Source: Microvirga pakistanensis
Lineage (GTDB): Bacteria; Pseudomonadota; Alphaproteobacteria; Rhizobiales; Beijerinckiaceae
DNA: 64,000 nucleotides
NCBI RefSeq assembly: GCF_004458765.1
Contig: NZ_SPJX01000184.1
Coordinates: 62,001 to 126,000 of the forward strand
Direction of reading: 5' to 3'
Position 1 is the first letter of the stretch. Each line of letters starts with the position of its first letter. The notes below the pieces were generated by a model. It did not search any database, was not told the DNA's origin, and was given only the letters and a program-made list of their open reading frames with translations. Made by a program: the position numbers and the translations under genes. This document shows positions 1-8,306 of the stretch, one piece after another.

Positions 1-570
1 CTCATCGGCTCCTCGACAGGCGGGCCGAGAGCCGTCGAGCGGGTTCTGCAGGATCTCGGGCCGACACTGACGAGAATTCCCGTTCTGATCGTCCAGCACA
101 TGCCCCCCATGTTCACGGCAGTCTTCGCCGAGCATCTGCAGACGCTGCTTTCGCTTCCTTGCCGCGAGGCCAAGGATGGAGACGCGATTGTCGCCGGTAC
201 GGTCCTCGTGGCTCCAGGAGGCCGTCACATGGGGGTGAATGCGGGGTCGGGAAATCCTGCTGTTCGTCTCAACGACGATCCCCCGGAGAATTTCTGCCGC
301 CCCGCCGTGGACGTCTTGTTCCGCGAGGCGGCGTCGGTCTTCGGCGCCTCGGCGGTGGCCGTGGTCCTGACCGGGATGGGATCCGATGGAACGGTCGGGG
401 CCCGCCACCTGGTCCAGGCCGGTGCGACCGTGATGGCGCAGGACGAGGCCAGCAGCATCGTCTGGGGAATGCCCGGAAGTGTTGTGAGGGCCGGACTTGC
501 TCATGACGTTCTTCCCCTGGACACTATTGGCCAATCCCTGAAGAGCCTTATCGCCGGAACCTCACGATGA
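1..570 (+). CDS. cheB: Chemotaxis protein-glutamate methylesterase CheB, C-terminal part (cut by left edge)
   Basis: CheB removes methyl groups from glutamates of chemoreceptors and thereby resets adaptation. The reading frame is open from the first base, so only the catalytic domain (189 residues) is present and the receiver domain lies outside the window. The catalytic triad can be read: the serine motif IGSSTGGPRA at the very start, the histidine in VQHMP (about residue 33), and the aspartate in LTGMGSDGT (about residue 128). The stop overlaps the start of cheR by 4 bases (ATGA), so the two adaptation enzymes are translationally coupled. The domain is complete and the assignment is secure. 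Confidence 0.95.
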   Translation, partial: LIGSSTGGPRAVERVLQDLGPTLTRIPVLIVQHMPPMFTAVFAEHLQTLLSLPCREAKDGDAIVAGTVLVAPGGRHMGVNAGSGNPAVRLNDDPPENFCRPAVDVLFREAASVFGASAVAVVLTGMGSDGTVGARHLVQAGATVMAQDEASSIVWGMPGSVVRAGLAHDVLPLDTIGQSLKSLIAGTSR

Positions 571-1421
571 CCGAACTCGAATTCGAAGCTCTCCGCGCGT
601 TTCTGAAGGCTCGCTCAGGTTTGGCTCTCTCTCCCGACAAGCGCTATCTTGTCGAGAGTCGGCTCACGTCCGTTTGCACGCGCTTCAAGATCGAGAGCCT
701 CTCGCGCTTGGTCTGGGAGATCAAGTCGGGCCGGTCATCGGCCCTCGAGAACGCGACGATCGAGGCGATGACCACGAATGAGACGTTCTTCTTTCGTGAC
801 AAGGCCCCATTCGATCTGTTTCAGGATGTTTTGCTGCCGCGGTACATCAAGGAGCGGGCGACGAGCCGGCGTCTCAGGATCTGGTGCGCCGCGGCTTCGA
901 CAGGGCAGGAACCGTATTCCCTCGCCATGCTCCTCAAGGAAGCTGCCGCTCGGATGCCCGGTTGGCAGATCGACATTGTCGCCACCGACATTTCGAACGA
1001 GGTCCTCGAGAAGGCGAGGGTAGGGGTCTACAACCAGTTCGAGGTGCAGCGCGGGCTCCCGATCCGACTCATGGTGAAGTATTTCACCCAGAAGGGCGAG
1101 CAGTGGCAAATCGCGCCGGAGATCCGCTCCATGGTGGATTTCCGCTATCTGAATCTTATCGAAGATTTCAGTCGCCTTGGGCAGTTCGACATCGTGTACT
1201 GCCGAAATGTGCTCATCTACTTCGATACGCCGACCAAGGCGAATGTCCTTCGCAGGATCGCACAGCTGATGCCCGCCGACGGCAGTCTCGTGCTGGGTGC
1301 ATCCGAGACGATCCTCGGCATCACCGATACGCTGACGCTCGACTCGGCCTATCGGGGACTGTACGGGAAATCCGCATCCGGAACTGGGACCACGAGACCT
1401 GCCTTAGCGGGCATACGATAA
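567..1421 (+). CDS. cheR: Chemotaxis protein methyltransferase CheR
   Basis: CheR methylates receptor glutamates with S-adenosylmethionine, opposing CheB. The 284-residue product has the all-alpha N-terminal CheR domain (to about residue 75, ending in MTTNETFFFRD) followed by the SAM-binding Rossmann domain with RIWCAAASTGQEPYS (about residues 104-118). Further marks are the IVATDIS strand and the IVYCRNVLIYF motif near residue 213. Length is normal for the family. It overlaps cheB by 4 bases and is probably the last gene of a che operon entering from the left. Confidence 0.95.
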   Translation: MTELEFEALRAFLKARSGLALSPDKRYLVESRLTSVCTRFKIESLSRLVWEIKSGRSSALENATIEAMTTNETFFFRDKAPFDLFQDVLLPRYIKERATSRRLRIWCAAASTGQEPYSLAMLLKEAAARMPGWQIDIVATDISNEVLEKARVGVYNQFEVQRGLPIRLMVKYFTQKGEQWQIAPEIRSMVDFRYLNLIEDFSRLGQFDIVYCRNVLIYFDTPTKANVLRRIAQLMPADGSLVLGASETILGITDTLTLDSAYRGLYGKSASGTGTTRPALAGIR

Positions 1422-1534
1422 AAGCTCATTGCAGCCATCAAGTTGAAAGGATCGTTGCAGATCGGCGGGCCGATCTGCCGGGGCTGATCGCATGCTTGCC
1501 GCTCATGCGGGCGTTGCGTGCTGCCACTGTTGTT

Positions 1535-1542
1535 ATGGTTAA
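1535..1542 (-). promoter_or_regulatory. TTAACCAT octamer, possible CtrA half-site
   Basis: The minus strand reads TTAACCAT here, about 300 bases before the flagellin start. This octamer is the common half-site form of the CtrA motif in alphaproteobacteria, and ctrA itself lies in this window. A single octamer can occur by chance, so the assignment is weak. Confidence 0.3.
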
Positions 1543-1690
1543 CAAGAGCGCTGCGAAAAGTTCAACAATTCTCTGTCGTTCGTACTTGACCCATAGGAAT
1601 AGTTCGAGCATAAAGACATCACGAATGCACCGAGCACATTAAAGGCTCCCGCATCGAGAAAGCACTATGGAGACTGCTCTTGCAGGGCAG

Positions 1691-1777
1691 GGCATGATGC
1701 CACTCCATTTTACCGGTTTAGCCCGGATGTCATGTGAGCAGCGGATCGAGAGTTTTCTCGAGGCATGATGCCACTCC
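1691..1777. repeat. Two direct copies of a 16-base repeat carrying an 11-base palindrome, upstream of flagellin
   Basis: GGCATGATGCCACTCC occurs at 1691-1706 and again, identically, at 1762-1777, a 71-base offset. Each copy starts with the perfect inverted repeat GGCAT-G-ATGCC. The arrangement lies 59-145 bases before the flagellin start codon and looks like a pair of operator sites, although no known regulator motif is recognised. Confidence 0.6.
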
Positions 1778-1835
1778 GCTGGGTCGGTCGATCCCGACAT
1801 TCCCTGAACAATCACATCATTCAAGGAAGAAGCAC

Positions 1836-2708
1836 ATGTCTTCGATCAATACCAATCTCTCCGCCATGACCGCTCTGCAGGCTCTCAAGTCCACGCAGAG
1901 CGCGATGAACAAGACGCAGAACCAGATCTCCACGGGTCTGCGCGTCGGCTCGGCCGCCGACAATGCCTCGTACTTCTCCATCGCTACGCAGATGCGCTCC
2001 GATAACGGCGCTCTGGGTGCCGTGAAGGACTCGATCAAGCAGTCGAAGTCCATGATCGACACCTTCACCACGGCTCTGAGCAAGATCTCGTCCTATCTCG
2101 ACAAGGCCAAGCAGAACCTGGTCAATGCGACCCAGCCGGGCGCTCAGCAGGAGGAGATCAACACTGAGCTGAAGAAGCTCGTGGAAGGCATTAAGAACAC
2201 GGCCGCTTCCGCCAATTTCAACGGCGAAAACTGGCTGCAGACAGACGATACCACTGCCAAGGAACTCGTCGTCTCCTATGACTCGAATGGCGCCGCTAGC
2301 AGCAAGGTGGGCACTGTCTCCGTTACCATAACGGACACGCAGATGTTCGACGCGGCTCAGACGGGTGGCCACCTCGGCGCGCTGATGACTGCCCTGGACA
2401 CCGGTTATGACAACTCCGTCGCCGCGACTTCCTCTCAGGCTCTGCTTGACGATGTGGAGGATGCGATCGACTTGGTGAAGACGGCAGCTGCCCAGCTCGG
2501 CGCGACCAAGGCGCTGCTCGAGACCCAGGAAGAGTTCATCGGCGTGCTCTCCGACTCGCTCACGGCCGGCGTCAGCGCCTTCGTCGATGCCGACATGAAC
2601 GAGGCTTCGACCCGCTTCCAGGCGCTGCAGACCCAGCAGCAGCTCGGCGTGCAGTCTCTCTCGATGGCTAACCAGAACAGCCAGATGATTCTGAAGCTCT
2701 TCCAGTAA
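1836..2708 (+). CDS. Flagellin
   Basis: Structural protein of the flagellar filament, exported through the flagellar type III apparatus. The 290-residue product begins MSSINTNLSAMTALQAL, the typical flagellin D0 N-terminus, continues through the conserved coiled-coil region (QISTGLRVGSAADNAS, about residues 29-44), has a short variable centre, and ends with the C-terminal D0 helix (LGVQSLSMANQNSQMILKLF). The start follows AAGGAAGA by 5 bases; an upstream in-frame ATG at 1734 would add residues absent from flagellins. A strong terminator follows at once, so it is probably monocistronic. Rhizobial flagellins of this short type are commonly named fla or flaA; I do not assign a letter. Confidence 0.95.
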   Translation: MSSINTNLSAMTALQALKSTQSAMNKTQNQISTGLRVGSAADNASYFSIATQMRSDNGALGAVKDSIKQSKSMIDTFTTALSKISSYLDKAKQNLVNATQPGAQQEEINTELKKLVEGIKNTAASANFNGENWLQTDDTTAKELVVSYDSNGAASSKVGTVSVTITDTQMFDAAQTGGHLGALMTALDTGYDNSVAATSSQALLDDVEDAIDLVKTAAAQLGATKALLETQEEFIGVLSDSLTAGVSAFVDADMNEASTRFQALQTQQQLGVQSLSMANQNSQMILKLFQ

Positions 2709-2732
2709 GAGCCTCGGAATGGACTAAGAGGA

Positions 2733-2765
2733 GCCTCGCCTTGGAAAGGGCGAGGCTTCTTTTTT
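2733..2765 (+). terminator. Rho-independent terminator of flagellin
   Basis: Stem GCCTCGCC (2733-2740) pairs with GGCGAGGC (2749-2756) and is followed by TTCTTTTTT. Confidence 0.9.
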
Positions 2766-2784
2766 GTGAAATGTTGGTGCGGCC

Positions 2785-3384
2785 ATGAGTAAGCAGCCGT
2801 CATATTTGTTTTCATTGAAGAAATTTTCGCACCTCACTCTCGTGCTCGGGGCAGCTTGGTTGTTCGTCCCCGAACGCGCTCAGGCTCTGGCTGCATGGAT
2901 CGGGTCGTGGGACTATGTCCTTCAACATGATCAGGAGGGCAGGCCGAAGGCCGCGTTCGCGAGGCTGCGCGGGGACGACGAGGCTCTGCTATGGCTGACA
3001 TGCACGAGATACCCGAACGGTGGCGAGACCCAGGAGGCGCTCGCTCTATCCGCCACTGTCTCGCAGAAAAGCTATCTCGGACGCAGTCCGCTGCGAGGAC
3101 GCAGCACCGTCTATTGGTTCGATGACGGCAGCCCGGAGCTATCCTATTGGGTGTATCGCGAGAAGGCAGGGCAGCTGGCAAGCCCCGAGCAAGTCTCCAG
3201 GTTTCTCGAGAGGCTGACGGGAGCCCAGTCGCTTGTCATCGAGCTCTCGAACTACCGCTATGAGACGCAGCGGTCGCAGTTTCAGTTGAATCCGTTAGAC
3301 ACGAAGCGTGTTGCTGAAAGGTTCAGGCAGGATTGCCGGGATATAGCTGGTCCTGCGAACGCCAACCTACCCCTGATCCGCTGA
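2785..3384 (+). CDS. Secreted protein of unknown function
   Basis: I do not recognise this 199-residue protein by family. Residues 1 to about 34 form a signal peptide: a basic start, a hydrophobic core LTLVLGAAWLF, and a cleavage-like site after RAQA. The mature part is rich in aromatic and charged residues, has one cysteine near the start (LTCTRYPNGG) and one near the end (RQDCRD), and resembles a small beta-sandwich envelope protein. It lies between flagellin and the DUF1217 gene, 36 bases before the latter, so a link to the flagellar envelope parts is possible but only inferred from position. Confidence 0.7.
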   Translation: MSKQPSYLFSLKKFSHLTLVLGAAWLFVPERAQALAAWIGSWDYVLQHDQEGRPKAAFARLRGDDEALLWLTCTRYPNGGETQEALALSATVSQKSYLGRSPLRGRSTVYWFDDGSPELSYWVYREKAGQLASPEQVSRFLERLTGAQSLVIELSNYRYETQRSQFQLNPLDTKRVAERFRQDCRDIAGPANANLPLIR

Positions 3385-3420
3385 AGCCGAGTAACGGATC
3401 GCAAACGCCTGAGGTGGAAC

Positions 3421-4200
3421 ATGATCAGCACTTCGACTCGTTATCAGATCATCACGAACAATATGACGCGCACGAAGGCGCTGATCGAGAACGACACGGT
3501 GGTCAAGCGGGAGATTGAGTACTACAACAAGACCATCAAGACGATCAAAACCCTCGACGATTTCATCAAGAACGATCGCGTGTTCAAGTTCGCTATGAAG
3601 GCCTACGGTCTTGAGGACATGGCTTTTGGCAAGGCGCTCATCAAGAAGCTCCTGCAGGAAGGGCTCAGCAACCCAACCAGCATGGCGAACAAAATGACCA
3701 ATCCGCTCTACAAGGAGTTCGCAAAGGCTTTCGACTTCGCCGGAAAGGGTGCTGAGGCCACGTCGGCGGCGAGTGCCACCACTGGGGCCGTGGAGAAGTA
3801 TGTCCAGCAGACCCTCGAACAGCGGGAGGGGGATGACAATCAGGGCGTCCGTCTTGCTCTCTACTTCAAGCGCAAGGCGTCGTCGATCACGACCACCATG
3901 GGCATTCTGGCCGACAAGGCGATTATGGAATTCGTCCAGACGACGTTCAGTATTCCTAAGGCCGCCGCAAAAGCTGATATCGACGTCCAGGTACGGCAGC
4001 TCGAGAAGCTGATTGACATCAAGGACTTTCAGGATCCCAAGAAAGTGGACAAGCTGATCCAGCGCTTCAGCGCCATGTGGGACATGAACAATGCGTCCAT
4101 GTCGGCGCCGATTCTCACTCTCTTCAACCAGTCCTCCGATCAGGGGGTCAGCCTCGACCTGATGATGAGCATCGCCAATCTCAAACGTGGCGGATGGTAG
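3421..4200 (+). CDS. DUF1217 family protein of flagellar loci
   Basis: The 259-residue, mostly helical, soluble protein begins with the family-typical block STSTRYQIITNNMTRT and contains repeated short segments with lysine-rich helices (DDFIKNDRVFKFAMKAYGL near residue 45). No signal peptide or membrane segment is seen. DUF1217 proteins are encoded in flagellar gene clusters of alphaproteobacteria, and their molecular role is not established. The position next to flagellin and chemotaxis genes agrees with that. Confidence 0.85.
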   Translation: MISTSTRYQIITNNMTRTKALIENDTVVKREIEYYNKTIKTIKTLDDFIKNDRVFKFAMKAYGLEDMAFGKALIKKLLQEGLSNPTSMANKMTNPLYKEFAKAFDFAGKGAEATSAASATTGAVEKYVQQTLEQREGDDNQGVRLALYFKRKASSITTTMGILADKAIMEFVQTTFSIPKAAAKADIDVQVRQLEKLIDIKDFQDPKKVDKLIQRFSAMWDMNNASMSAPILTLFNQSSDQGVSLDLMMSIANLKRGGW

Positions 4201-4210
4201 GGGAGGCTCG

Positions 4211-4305
4211 CTAGAGCTGTTTCCACTGATGTGAAACCGCTTCTTTCCTATGGTTCCCGGATTTTGTGCGGCGAACCGGATCTACTTGGCCGAAAACTGC
4301 TCTAG
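4211..4305. repeat. CTAG-ended intergenic palindromic element (copy 1)
   Basis: The element is bounded by CTAGAGC (4211-4217) and its inverse GCTCTAG (4299-4305), 95 bases in all, and includes the internal GCGAACCGGATCTACTTGGC segment related to the GGATCCAC/GTGGA cores of other copies in this window. It fills most of the space between the DUF1217 gene and the convergent gene at 4327. See the findings for the family. Confidence 0.7.
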
Positions 4306-4326
4306 GGCCAGAACACCGCTCCGGCC

Positions 4327-4929
4327 TTAGTAGCCTGCGTATCGGCCGGCCGCCTCGCTGATCGTGGTTTCGGACGTGACGACGGCCCATCCTGCGTCGG
4401 AATGCTCGATCGAAAGGATCTGTCCGATGCCAGGGATCTTCATCCCGGGTGTGACCCACCACAATCCATTGGGACCCTCGATCAAGGCGGATGCTTCCGT
4501 GGCACGATGGACGACGTAGCGTGCGAACGGCGTCGCTGCCGCATCCTGACGGCGGGTGTTTACGTCTTCCCGCCCTTCGGCTGGGCGAGGAATGGAGTTC
4601 GTCGTCTCGACGGCATCCGCGTCCGGGAGGAGGGCTCTCTGAGGCCGCTCAACGCCCGAACCGCGTCCGAACGTCAGGGAGCCGCCGACACTCGGGAGAT
4701 AAGCATATCCTTCGCGAACGAAGGAAACGTAGACGGGTAGCGCCATCGCGGATACGACAAGGGCCGCGCCGATGCCCATGACGATGCGATCCCCCGTTGC
4801 TTCCTTGGCGCGGATCAGTTCCTCCAGGCGGCGGACCTTCTGGGCACGATGTTCGTGGGCAAGACGATCGTCGTTCAGGCCGCTCCTTTGCGCCACCTGC
4901 TGCAATGCTTTTTCGAATCGTGTGATCAT
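4327..4929 (-). CDS. Single-pass membrane protein of unknown function
   Basis: I do not recognise the family. The 200-residue product starts MITRFEKALQQ and has a basic helical N-terminal part likely to form a coiled coil (to about residue 45). A single membrane segment follows (IVMGIGAALVVSAMALPVYV, about residues 48-67). The rest is a disordered linker and a C-terminal globular part (about residues 130-200) with GPNGLWWVTPGMKIPGIG. That last part resembles the small beta domains of PilP/GspC-like periplasmic proteins that bind ring components, but this is only a similarity of pattern. An in-frame TTG at 4950 would add 7 residues; the ATG at 4929 is preferred. The gene is convergent with the flagellar genes. 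Confidence 0.7.
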   Translation of the reverse strand: MITRFEKALQQVAQRSGLNDDRLAHEHRAQKVRRLEELIRAKEATGDRIVMGIGAALVVSAMALPVYVSFVREGYAYLPSVGGSLTFGRGSGVERPQRALLPDADAVETTNSIPRPAEGREDVNTRRQDAAATPFARYVVHRATEASALIEGPNGLWWVTPGMKIPGIGQILSIEHSDAGWAVVTSETTISEAAGRYAGY

Positions 4930-4950
4930 CGTCGCCGCCAAGAGAATCAA

Positions 4951-5429
4951 AGGTGATGTTCTAGATGTCTCACATTCTATTGCTAAGTCGTTAGCGTAGT
5001 CTTCGAAGTAGCGCCGCGTGGCGCGAGGTGAGACAAGCCTCGCGCAAGCTCCGATTCATAAGTTCTTCCTGCCCTTGATGTGGGCGTTCAGAAGCGGGGT
5101 TTTCTGCGGATGGACCAGACATCCCGCTCCTGACTTTTCCAGGCTCCCTCATCCATACCTTCCGGCTGTCCGAGACGGGTCATGGCGTTGGGACGCGTAC
5201 CGCTGCGATCCGCGCATCGAGCTCCTGGCGATCAAGAATCCCAAGCTGCCGATCCTGTGTCCGAGAGGAGATGAGTCCGGTGCTCCCGAGACGCACCCTC
5301 CATTGGCGCAGCCCGCCTCCTGCGCGCGTTCGGCGAGACCTTCCGCTGCCAGGTACGGGATCGGATTTGGCAAGGCCAAGCCGCAAGGTCTGCTGGGCGC
5401 GGACAATATCGACTTGGCCTTGCACAGGA
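4951..5429. other. Region without a supported gene
   Basis: Several short frames are open in both directions, but none has a convincing start, ribosome binding site or recognisable domain. On the minus strand just downstream of the chemoreceptor stop, about 80 codons with balanced composition (5180-5425) could be a decayed coding remnant; I could not assign it. Confidence 0.45.
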
Positions 5430-7100
5430 TTAGGCCGCCTTGACGCCCGTCAGGAAACTCGCCACCTCCTGGCCAAGTTCGCTTGAGCGCTTGGCCAGCT
5501 CCTGAGCCGTGCCAAGGACCTGGGATGCCGCCGTACCCGTGTCGCCGGCGCCCTTCTGAACATCGATGATGTTGCCGGTCACGGCTTCCGTGCCGCGAGC
5601 CGCTTCCTGGACATTTCGGGCGATTTCGGCCGTGGCGGCTCCCTGTTCCTCCATCGCGGCTGCGATCGACAGCGAAATCTGTGACATTTCATTGATCGTG
5701 CGGGCGATCTCCTGGATGGCCTCTACGGTCTGCTGGGTCGCCTGCTGCACGGAGCCGATCTGGAGCGAGATCTCCTCGGTCGCTTTCGCGGTCTGGCTGG
5801 CGAGATCCTTCACCTCGGAGGCAACGACGGCGAAGCCTTTTCCGGCTTCACCTGCGCGAGCCGCCTCGATGGTGGCGTTGAGGGCCAGCAGATTCGTTTG
5901 TCCGGCAATGTTATTGATCAGCTGCACGACGTTCCCGATCTTTTCGGCCGTTGCCGCCAAATCCTGGACCGTCACGTTCGTGCGCTGAGCACCGTCGACC
6001 GCACGATCGGCAATCTTGGACGATTGCGTGACCTGAGCTGCGATTTCACGGATGGAGATGGAGAGTTCCTCGGTCGCTGCGGCAACCGTTTGAACATTGG
6101 CGGAGGTCTGCTGCGCGGCCGACGAGACCGTGATCGATTGAGTGGTCGTCTGGCTCGCGACCGCAGCCAAGGATCGAGCAGATTCCTCCATCTCGGTTGC
6201 CGAGGATGACAGGTGCTGCACGAGGCCGCCGACGCTGCGCTCGAACCGCTCGGCCAGGGCCGTCATTTCTGCCTTGCGCCTCTCCGCCATTCGGCCCTCG
6301 GTTTCGGCTTGCTCGTCTCTGAGCCGTTGAGCCTCCTGCATGGCGGCGGCGAAGACCTGGGTGGCCTTCCAGATATCGCCGATCTCGTCTCGGCCGGCTT
6401 TGACCTGAGGCAGATTGAAATCGCCGGAGGCGAGTTTCTGGAGCGCCGCGGTCAGCCTCTGGAGCGGATGGGCGATCTGGCGGCTTCCGATCAGCCAGCT
6501 CAGGAGAAGAGCAATGATGGCGCCACCGGCAGCCAAGGCCCCCAGGAGTTTCATCATCTCGTCGTACAGGATATTGGCCTGCTGATCGATCTGTTCGATG
6601 GCCCTCCTGCCGTTCTCCATCATCTGGTCGATGCGGGCCTGATAGGCCTTCCTGTTGGCGCGGTTTTCCTCCGTATTGCCCTGGGCGTTGGCCGCAGCGG
6701 GCGAGACCTCGTTGCCGAGCCTCACGGTTTCCGTTCGGAACGTCTTGAAGGCGGCCGCATCCTTCTTCAAGGCGTCGAAGACTGCGGTTTCCTCAGGGGG
6801 CAGGATGGGTTCCCATTTGACGAGCAGGGCATCGATCTCTTTGAGCGCGGCGAGCGATCCTTCCCCGAACTTCCGCGCCTCCTGAGTGTCGGCTGACGCG
6901 TAAATGCCGCGGGATTCCATGACGACCTGTGTCACCAGCCGGTTGAGGCGCTCCGCATAAAGGGCACGAAGAGCCGAAGCGCTGACATCATCAACCGCTG
7001 CATCGTAGGTCTGTACGGTGTAGATTCCCACGCCGGCGATGGTCGTTGCTAGTAGGCTCAGCGCGGTCGCGAGCGCAAATAACTTCGTTCTGATTTTCAT
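5430..7100 (-). CDS. Methyl-accepting chemotaxis protein
   Basis: Transmembrane chemoreceptor of 556 residues. It has an N-terminal membrane segment (about residues 8-28) and a periplasmic helical region of about 160 residues of four-helix-bundle type. A second membrane segment follows ([20 protein letters not shown], about 186-205), then a HAMP domain to about residue 260. The cytoplasmic signalling coiled coil has its hairpin tip around residues 400-420 ([20 protein letters not shown]). The tip sequence identifies a receptor that couples to CheW/CheA. No C-terminal CheR-tethering pentapeptide is seen. The ligand cannot be inferred. It lies on the strand opposite to cheB, cheR and flagellin. 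Confidence 0.95.
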   Translation of the reverse strand: MKIRTKLFALATALSLLATTIAGVGIYTVQTYDAAVDDVSASALRALYAERLNRLVTQVVMESRGIYASADTQEARKFGEGSLAALKEIDALLVKWEPILPPEETAVFDALKKDAAAFKTFRTETVRLGNEVSPAAANAQGNTEENRANRKAYQARIDQMMENGRRAIEQIDQQANILYDEMMKLLGALAAGGAIIALLLSWLIGSRQIAHPLQRLTAALQKLASGDFNLPQVKAGRDEIGDIWKATQVFAAAMQEAQRLRDEQAETEGRMAERRKAEMTALAERFERSVGGLVQHLSSSATEMEESARSLAAVASQTTTQSITVSSAAQQTSANVQTVAAATEELSISIREIAAQVTQSSKIADRAVDGAQRTNVTVQDLAATAEKIGNVVQLINNIAGQTNLLALNATIEAARAGEAGKGFAVVASEVKDLASQTAKATEEISLQIGSVQQATQQTVEAIQEIARTINEMSQISLSIAAAMEEQGAATAEIARNVQEAARGTEAVTGNIIDVQKGAGDTGTAASQVLGTAQELAKRSSELGQEVASFLTGVKAA

Positions 7101-7285
7101 GGATCCTCCCCCAACGGATTTCGCGCTGCTGCATAGAGAAGCGGGAAATCAGCGTAGCGGGGGTGGCTTGTGCGAGACTGACACGGGTTCTCTGCAAGAA
7201 AGCCAATCCTGCCGAGCCGCGGCAGGATTATAGCCATGAAATCTAGAGCCGATGCGGACTCATTGAGCCTGTGGTCCCTGAGAGC

Positions 7286-7453
7286 CTATCGCTCTTCGGC
7301 TGCCGGGATGATCCCGAGATCGCCGAGCTTGGCCCGTACATCGGCAATCGGCCGCTTGAGCTTGAGACTGATCACCGAAGCCGGCATGCCCTCCTGCGCA
7401 AGAGCCTTCAGCATCTGAACGGCCTCATATGTCCAGGGAGATCCTGTATTCAT
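7286..7453 (-). CDS. 55-residue putative DNA-binding protein with a GcrA/SANT-like helix-turn-helix
   Basis: The minus strand encodes 55 residues starting MNTGSPWTYEAVQMLKAL and ending AEER. Translation is strongly supported: the start is preceded by AGGAGGTGA (7459-7467), a nine-base perfect match to the 16S anti-Shine-Dalgarno sequence, at a spacing of 5 bases. The spacing of WT-E-V--LK-L--EG-PAS-IS--L---IADVRAKLGDLG follows the N-terminal GcrA-type or SANT-like domain, in which a tryptophan opens the first helix and the last helix contacts DNA. The C-terminal part of GcrA is absent. Function is unknown; a small regulator is the best guess. Confidence 0.75.
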   Translation of the reverse strand: MNTGSPWTYEAVQMLKALAQEGMPASVISLKLKRPIADVRAKLGDLGIIPAAEER

Positions 7454-7543
7454 GGACGTCACCTCCTAATGGCAGAGACAAAAGGCTCTCCTGGAACTGC
7501 GGCGAGATCATGAAAAAATGCCGCTTGTCGCTTTCCGTGTCCC

Positions 7544-7568
7544 GCAACCTTAGCTTGAGATACGCGTT
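7544..7568 (+). promoter_or_regulatory. EcfG-type promoter, one mismatch
   Basis: GCAAC, 16 bases, CGTT. The general-stress sigma factor EcfG recognises GGAAC-N16/17-CGTT, so one -35 base differs. It lies 32 bases before the GlsB-like gene start. Confidence 0.5.
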
Positions 7569-7600
7569 CTTGTGGAGGCAACGCACTCAGGGACGCTATC

Positions 7601-7867
7601 ATGAGCATCATCTGGACCATCATCATCGGCTTTGTGGCCGGCCTTATCGCCAAGTGGATCATGCCGGGCCGGAACGAGCCTTCCGGCTTCATCATGACCA
7701 CGATCTTGGGTATCATCGGTGCTGTCGTGGCCACCTATCTCGGGCGTGCCGTCGGCTGGTATGGCCCCGACGATGGCGCGAACTTCATCGGCGCGATCGT
7801 GGGAGCCATCATCGTGCTCTTCATCTACGGCCTGATTGCCGGCCGGCGTTCGACGACAACGTATTGA
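7601..7867 (+). CDS. GlsB/YeaQ/YmgE-family stress response membrane protein
   Basis: An 88-residue inner-membrane protein with three hydrophobic segments (about residues 2-15, 29-47 and 59-80). It carries the family signature GLIAKWIMPGRN followed by a glycine-rich helix (IMTTILGIIGAVVATYLG). Members of this family (also called transglycosylase-associated, Pfam Transgly_assoc) are induced under stress in many bacteria, with no defined reaction. A near-consensus EcfG promoter just upstream fits that role. Confidence 0.9.
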   Translation: MSIIWTIIIGFVAGLIAKWIMPGRNEPSGFIMTTILGIIGAVVATYLGRAVGWYGPDDGANFIGAIVGAIIVLFIYGLIAGRRSTTTY

Positions 7868-7934
7868 TCGATCTGCCGTTTTGGAGAGAGCCGCGCCCTG
7901 GGCGCGGCCCATTTCCATTTGCTTTCGAAAGCGA

Positions 7935-8177
7935 TCATGCCGCGTCGTGGGGGCCGGTCAGGGCTGCCTTGACGGGGCAATTGCCGACATATCCCCTCCA
8001 GGCCAGATAGGAACCGCCCGCAAGCGCCAGCACGTTCAGGAGCGGATTGGGGCGAGGCTTGGCGGCCGCAGCGGCCAGGCCAAGCCCTACAAGCATGTAG
8101 ACGCCACGTTCCGTCGTGCTGAGATTCGGCTCTCCGGTCGTCAGGGATCCGGCTCCGGTCGAGATGATGTTCGCCAC
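7935..8177 (-). CDS. DUF2892-like (YgaP transmembrane type) small membrane protein
   Basis: An 80-residue protein with NLSTTERGVYMLVGLGLAAAA and a second hydrophobic stretch (NVLALAGGSYLAWRGYVGNCPV), ending shortly after a single cysteine. This arrangement matches small two-helix proteins of the DUF2892 (YgaP-like) group. It starts from a promoter region shared with the divergent ferritin-like gene and has its own exact EcfG-type promoter on the minus strand, so it is probably part of the general stress regulon. Confidence 0.8.
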   Translation of the reverse strand: MANIISTGAGSLTTGEPNLSTTERGVYMLVGLGLAAAAAKPRPNPLLNVLALAGGSYLAWRGYVGNCPVKAALTGPHDAA

Positions 8178-8206
8178 GTTCTTTCTCCTTAGGTGAGCAG
8201 AGGCCG

Positions 8207-8232
8207 AACGCGACGCCGATCCGTGTTGTTCC
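8207..8232 (-). promoter_or_regulatory. EcfG-type promoter, exact consensus
   Basis: Reading the minus strand: GGAAC (8232-8228), 17 bases, CGTT (8210-8207). It is 30 bases before the start of the DUF2892-like gene and is arranged divergently with the exact promoter at 8251. Confidence 0.8.
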
Positions 8233-8250
8233 GCGAGCCGGAGGTCGTAA

Positions 8251-8275
8251 GGAACCGGAAAACTTGGCTGTCGTT
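8251..8275 (+). promoter_or_regulatory. EcfG-type promoter, exact consensus
   Basis: GGAAC (8251-8255), 16 bases, CGTT (8272-8275), 31 bases before the ferritin-like gene start. It is back to back with the minus-strand promoter at 8207-8232, only 18 bases apart. Confidence 0.8.
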
Positions 8276-8306
8276 GAGTCCACGCTCACCACTATGGAGT
8301 TTCACG

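Larger units (their letters stand above)
1422..1835. other. Flagellin upstream region without a gene
   Basis: No convincing coding sequence is seen in these 414 bases. The stretch holds a TTAACCAT octamer on the minus strand and two copies of a short inverted repeat, both listed separately. The flagellin ribosome binding site AAGGAAGA lies at 1823-1830. The region should contain the flagellin promoter, but I could not identify a sigma-28 or sigma-54 promoter in it. Confidence 0.6.

Noticed and set aside
5018..5443. Plus-strand frame of 141 codons after the short region at 4951
   Set aside because: No ribosome binding site, unusual proline- and cysteine-rich composition and no domain.
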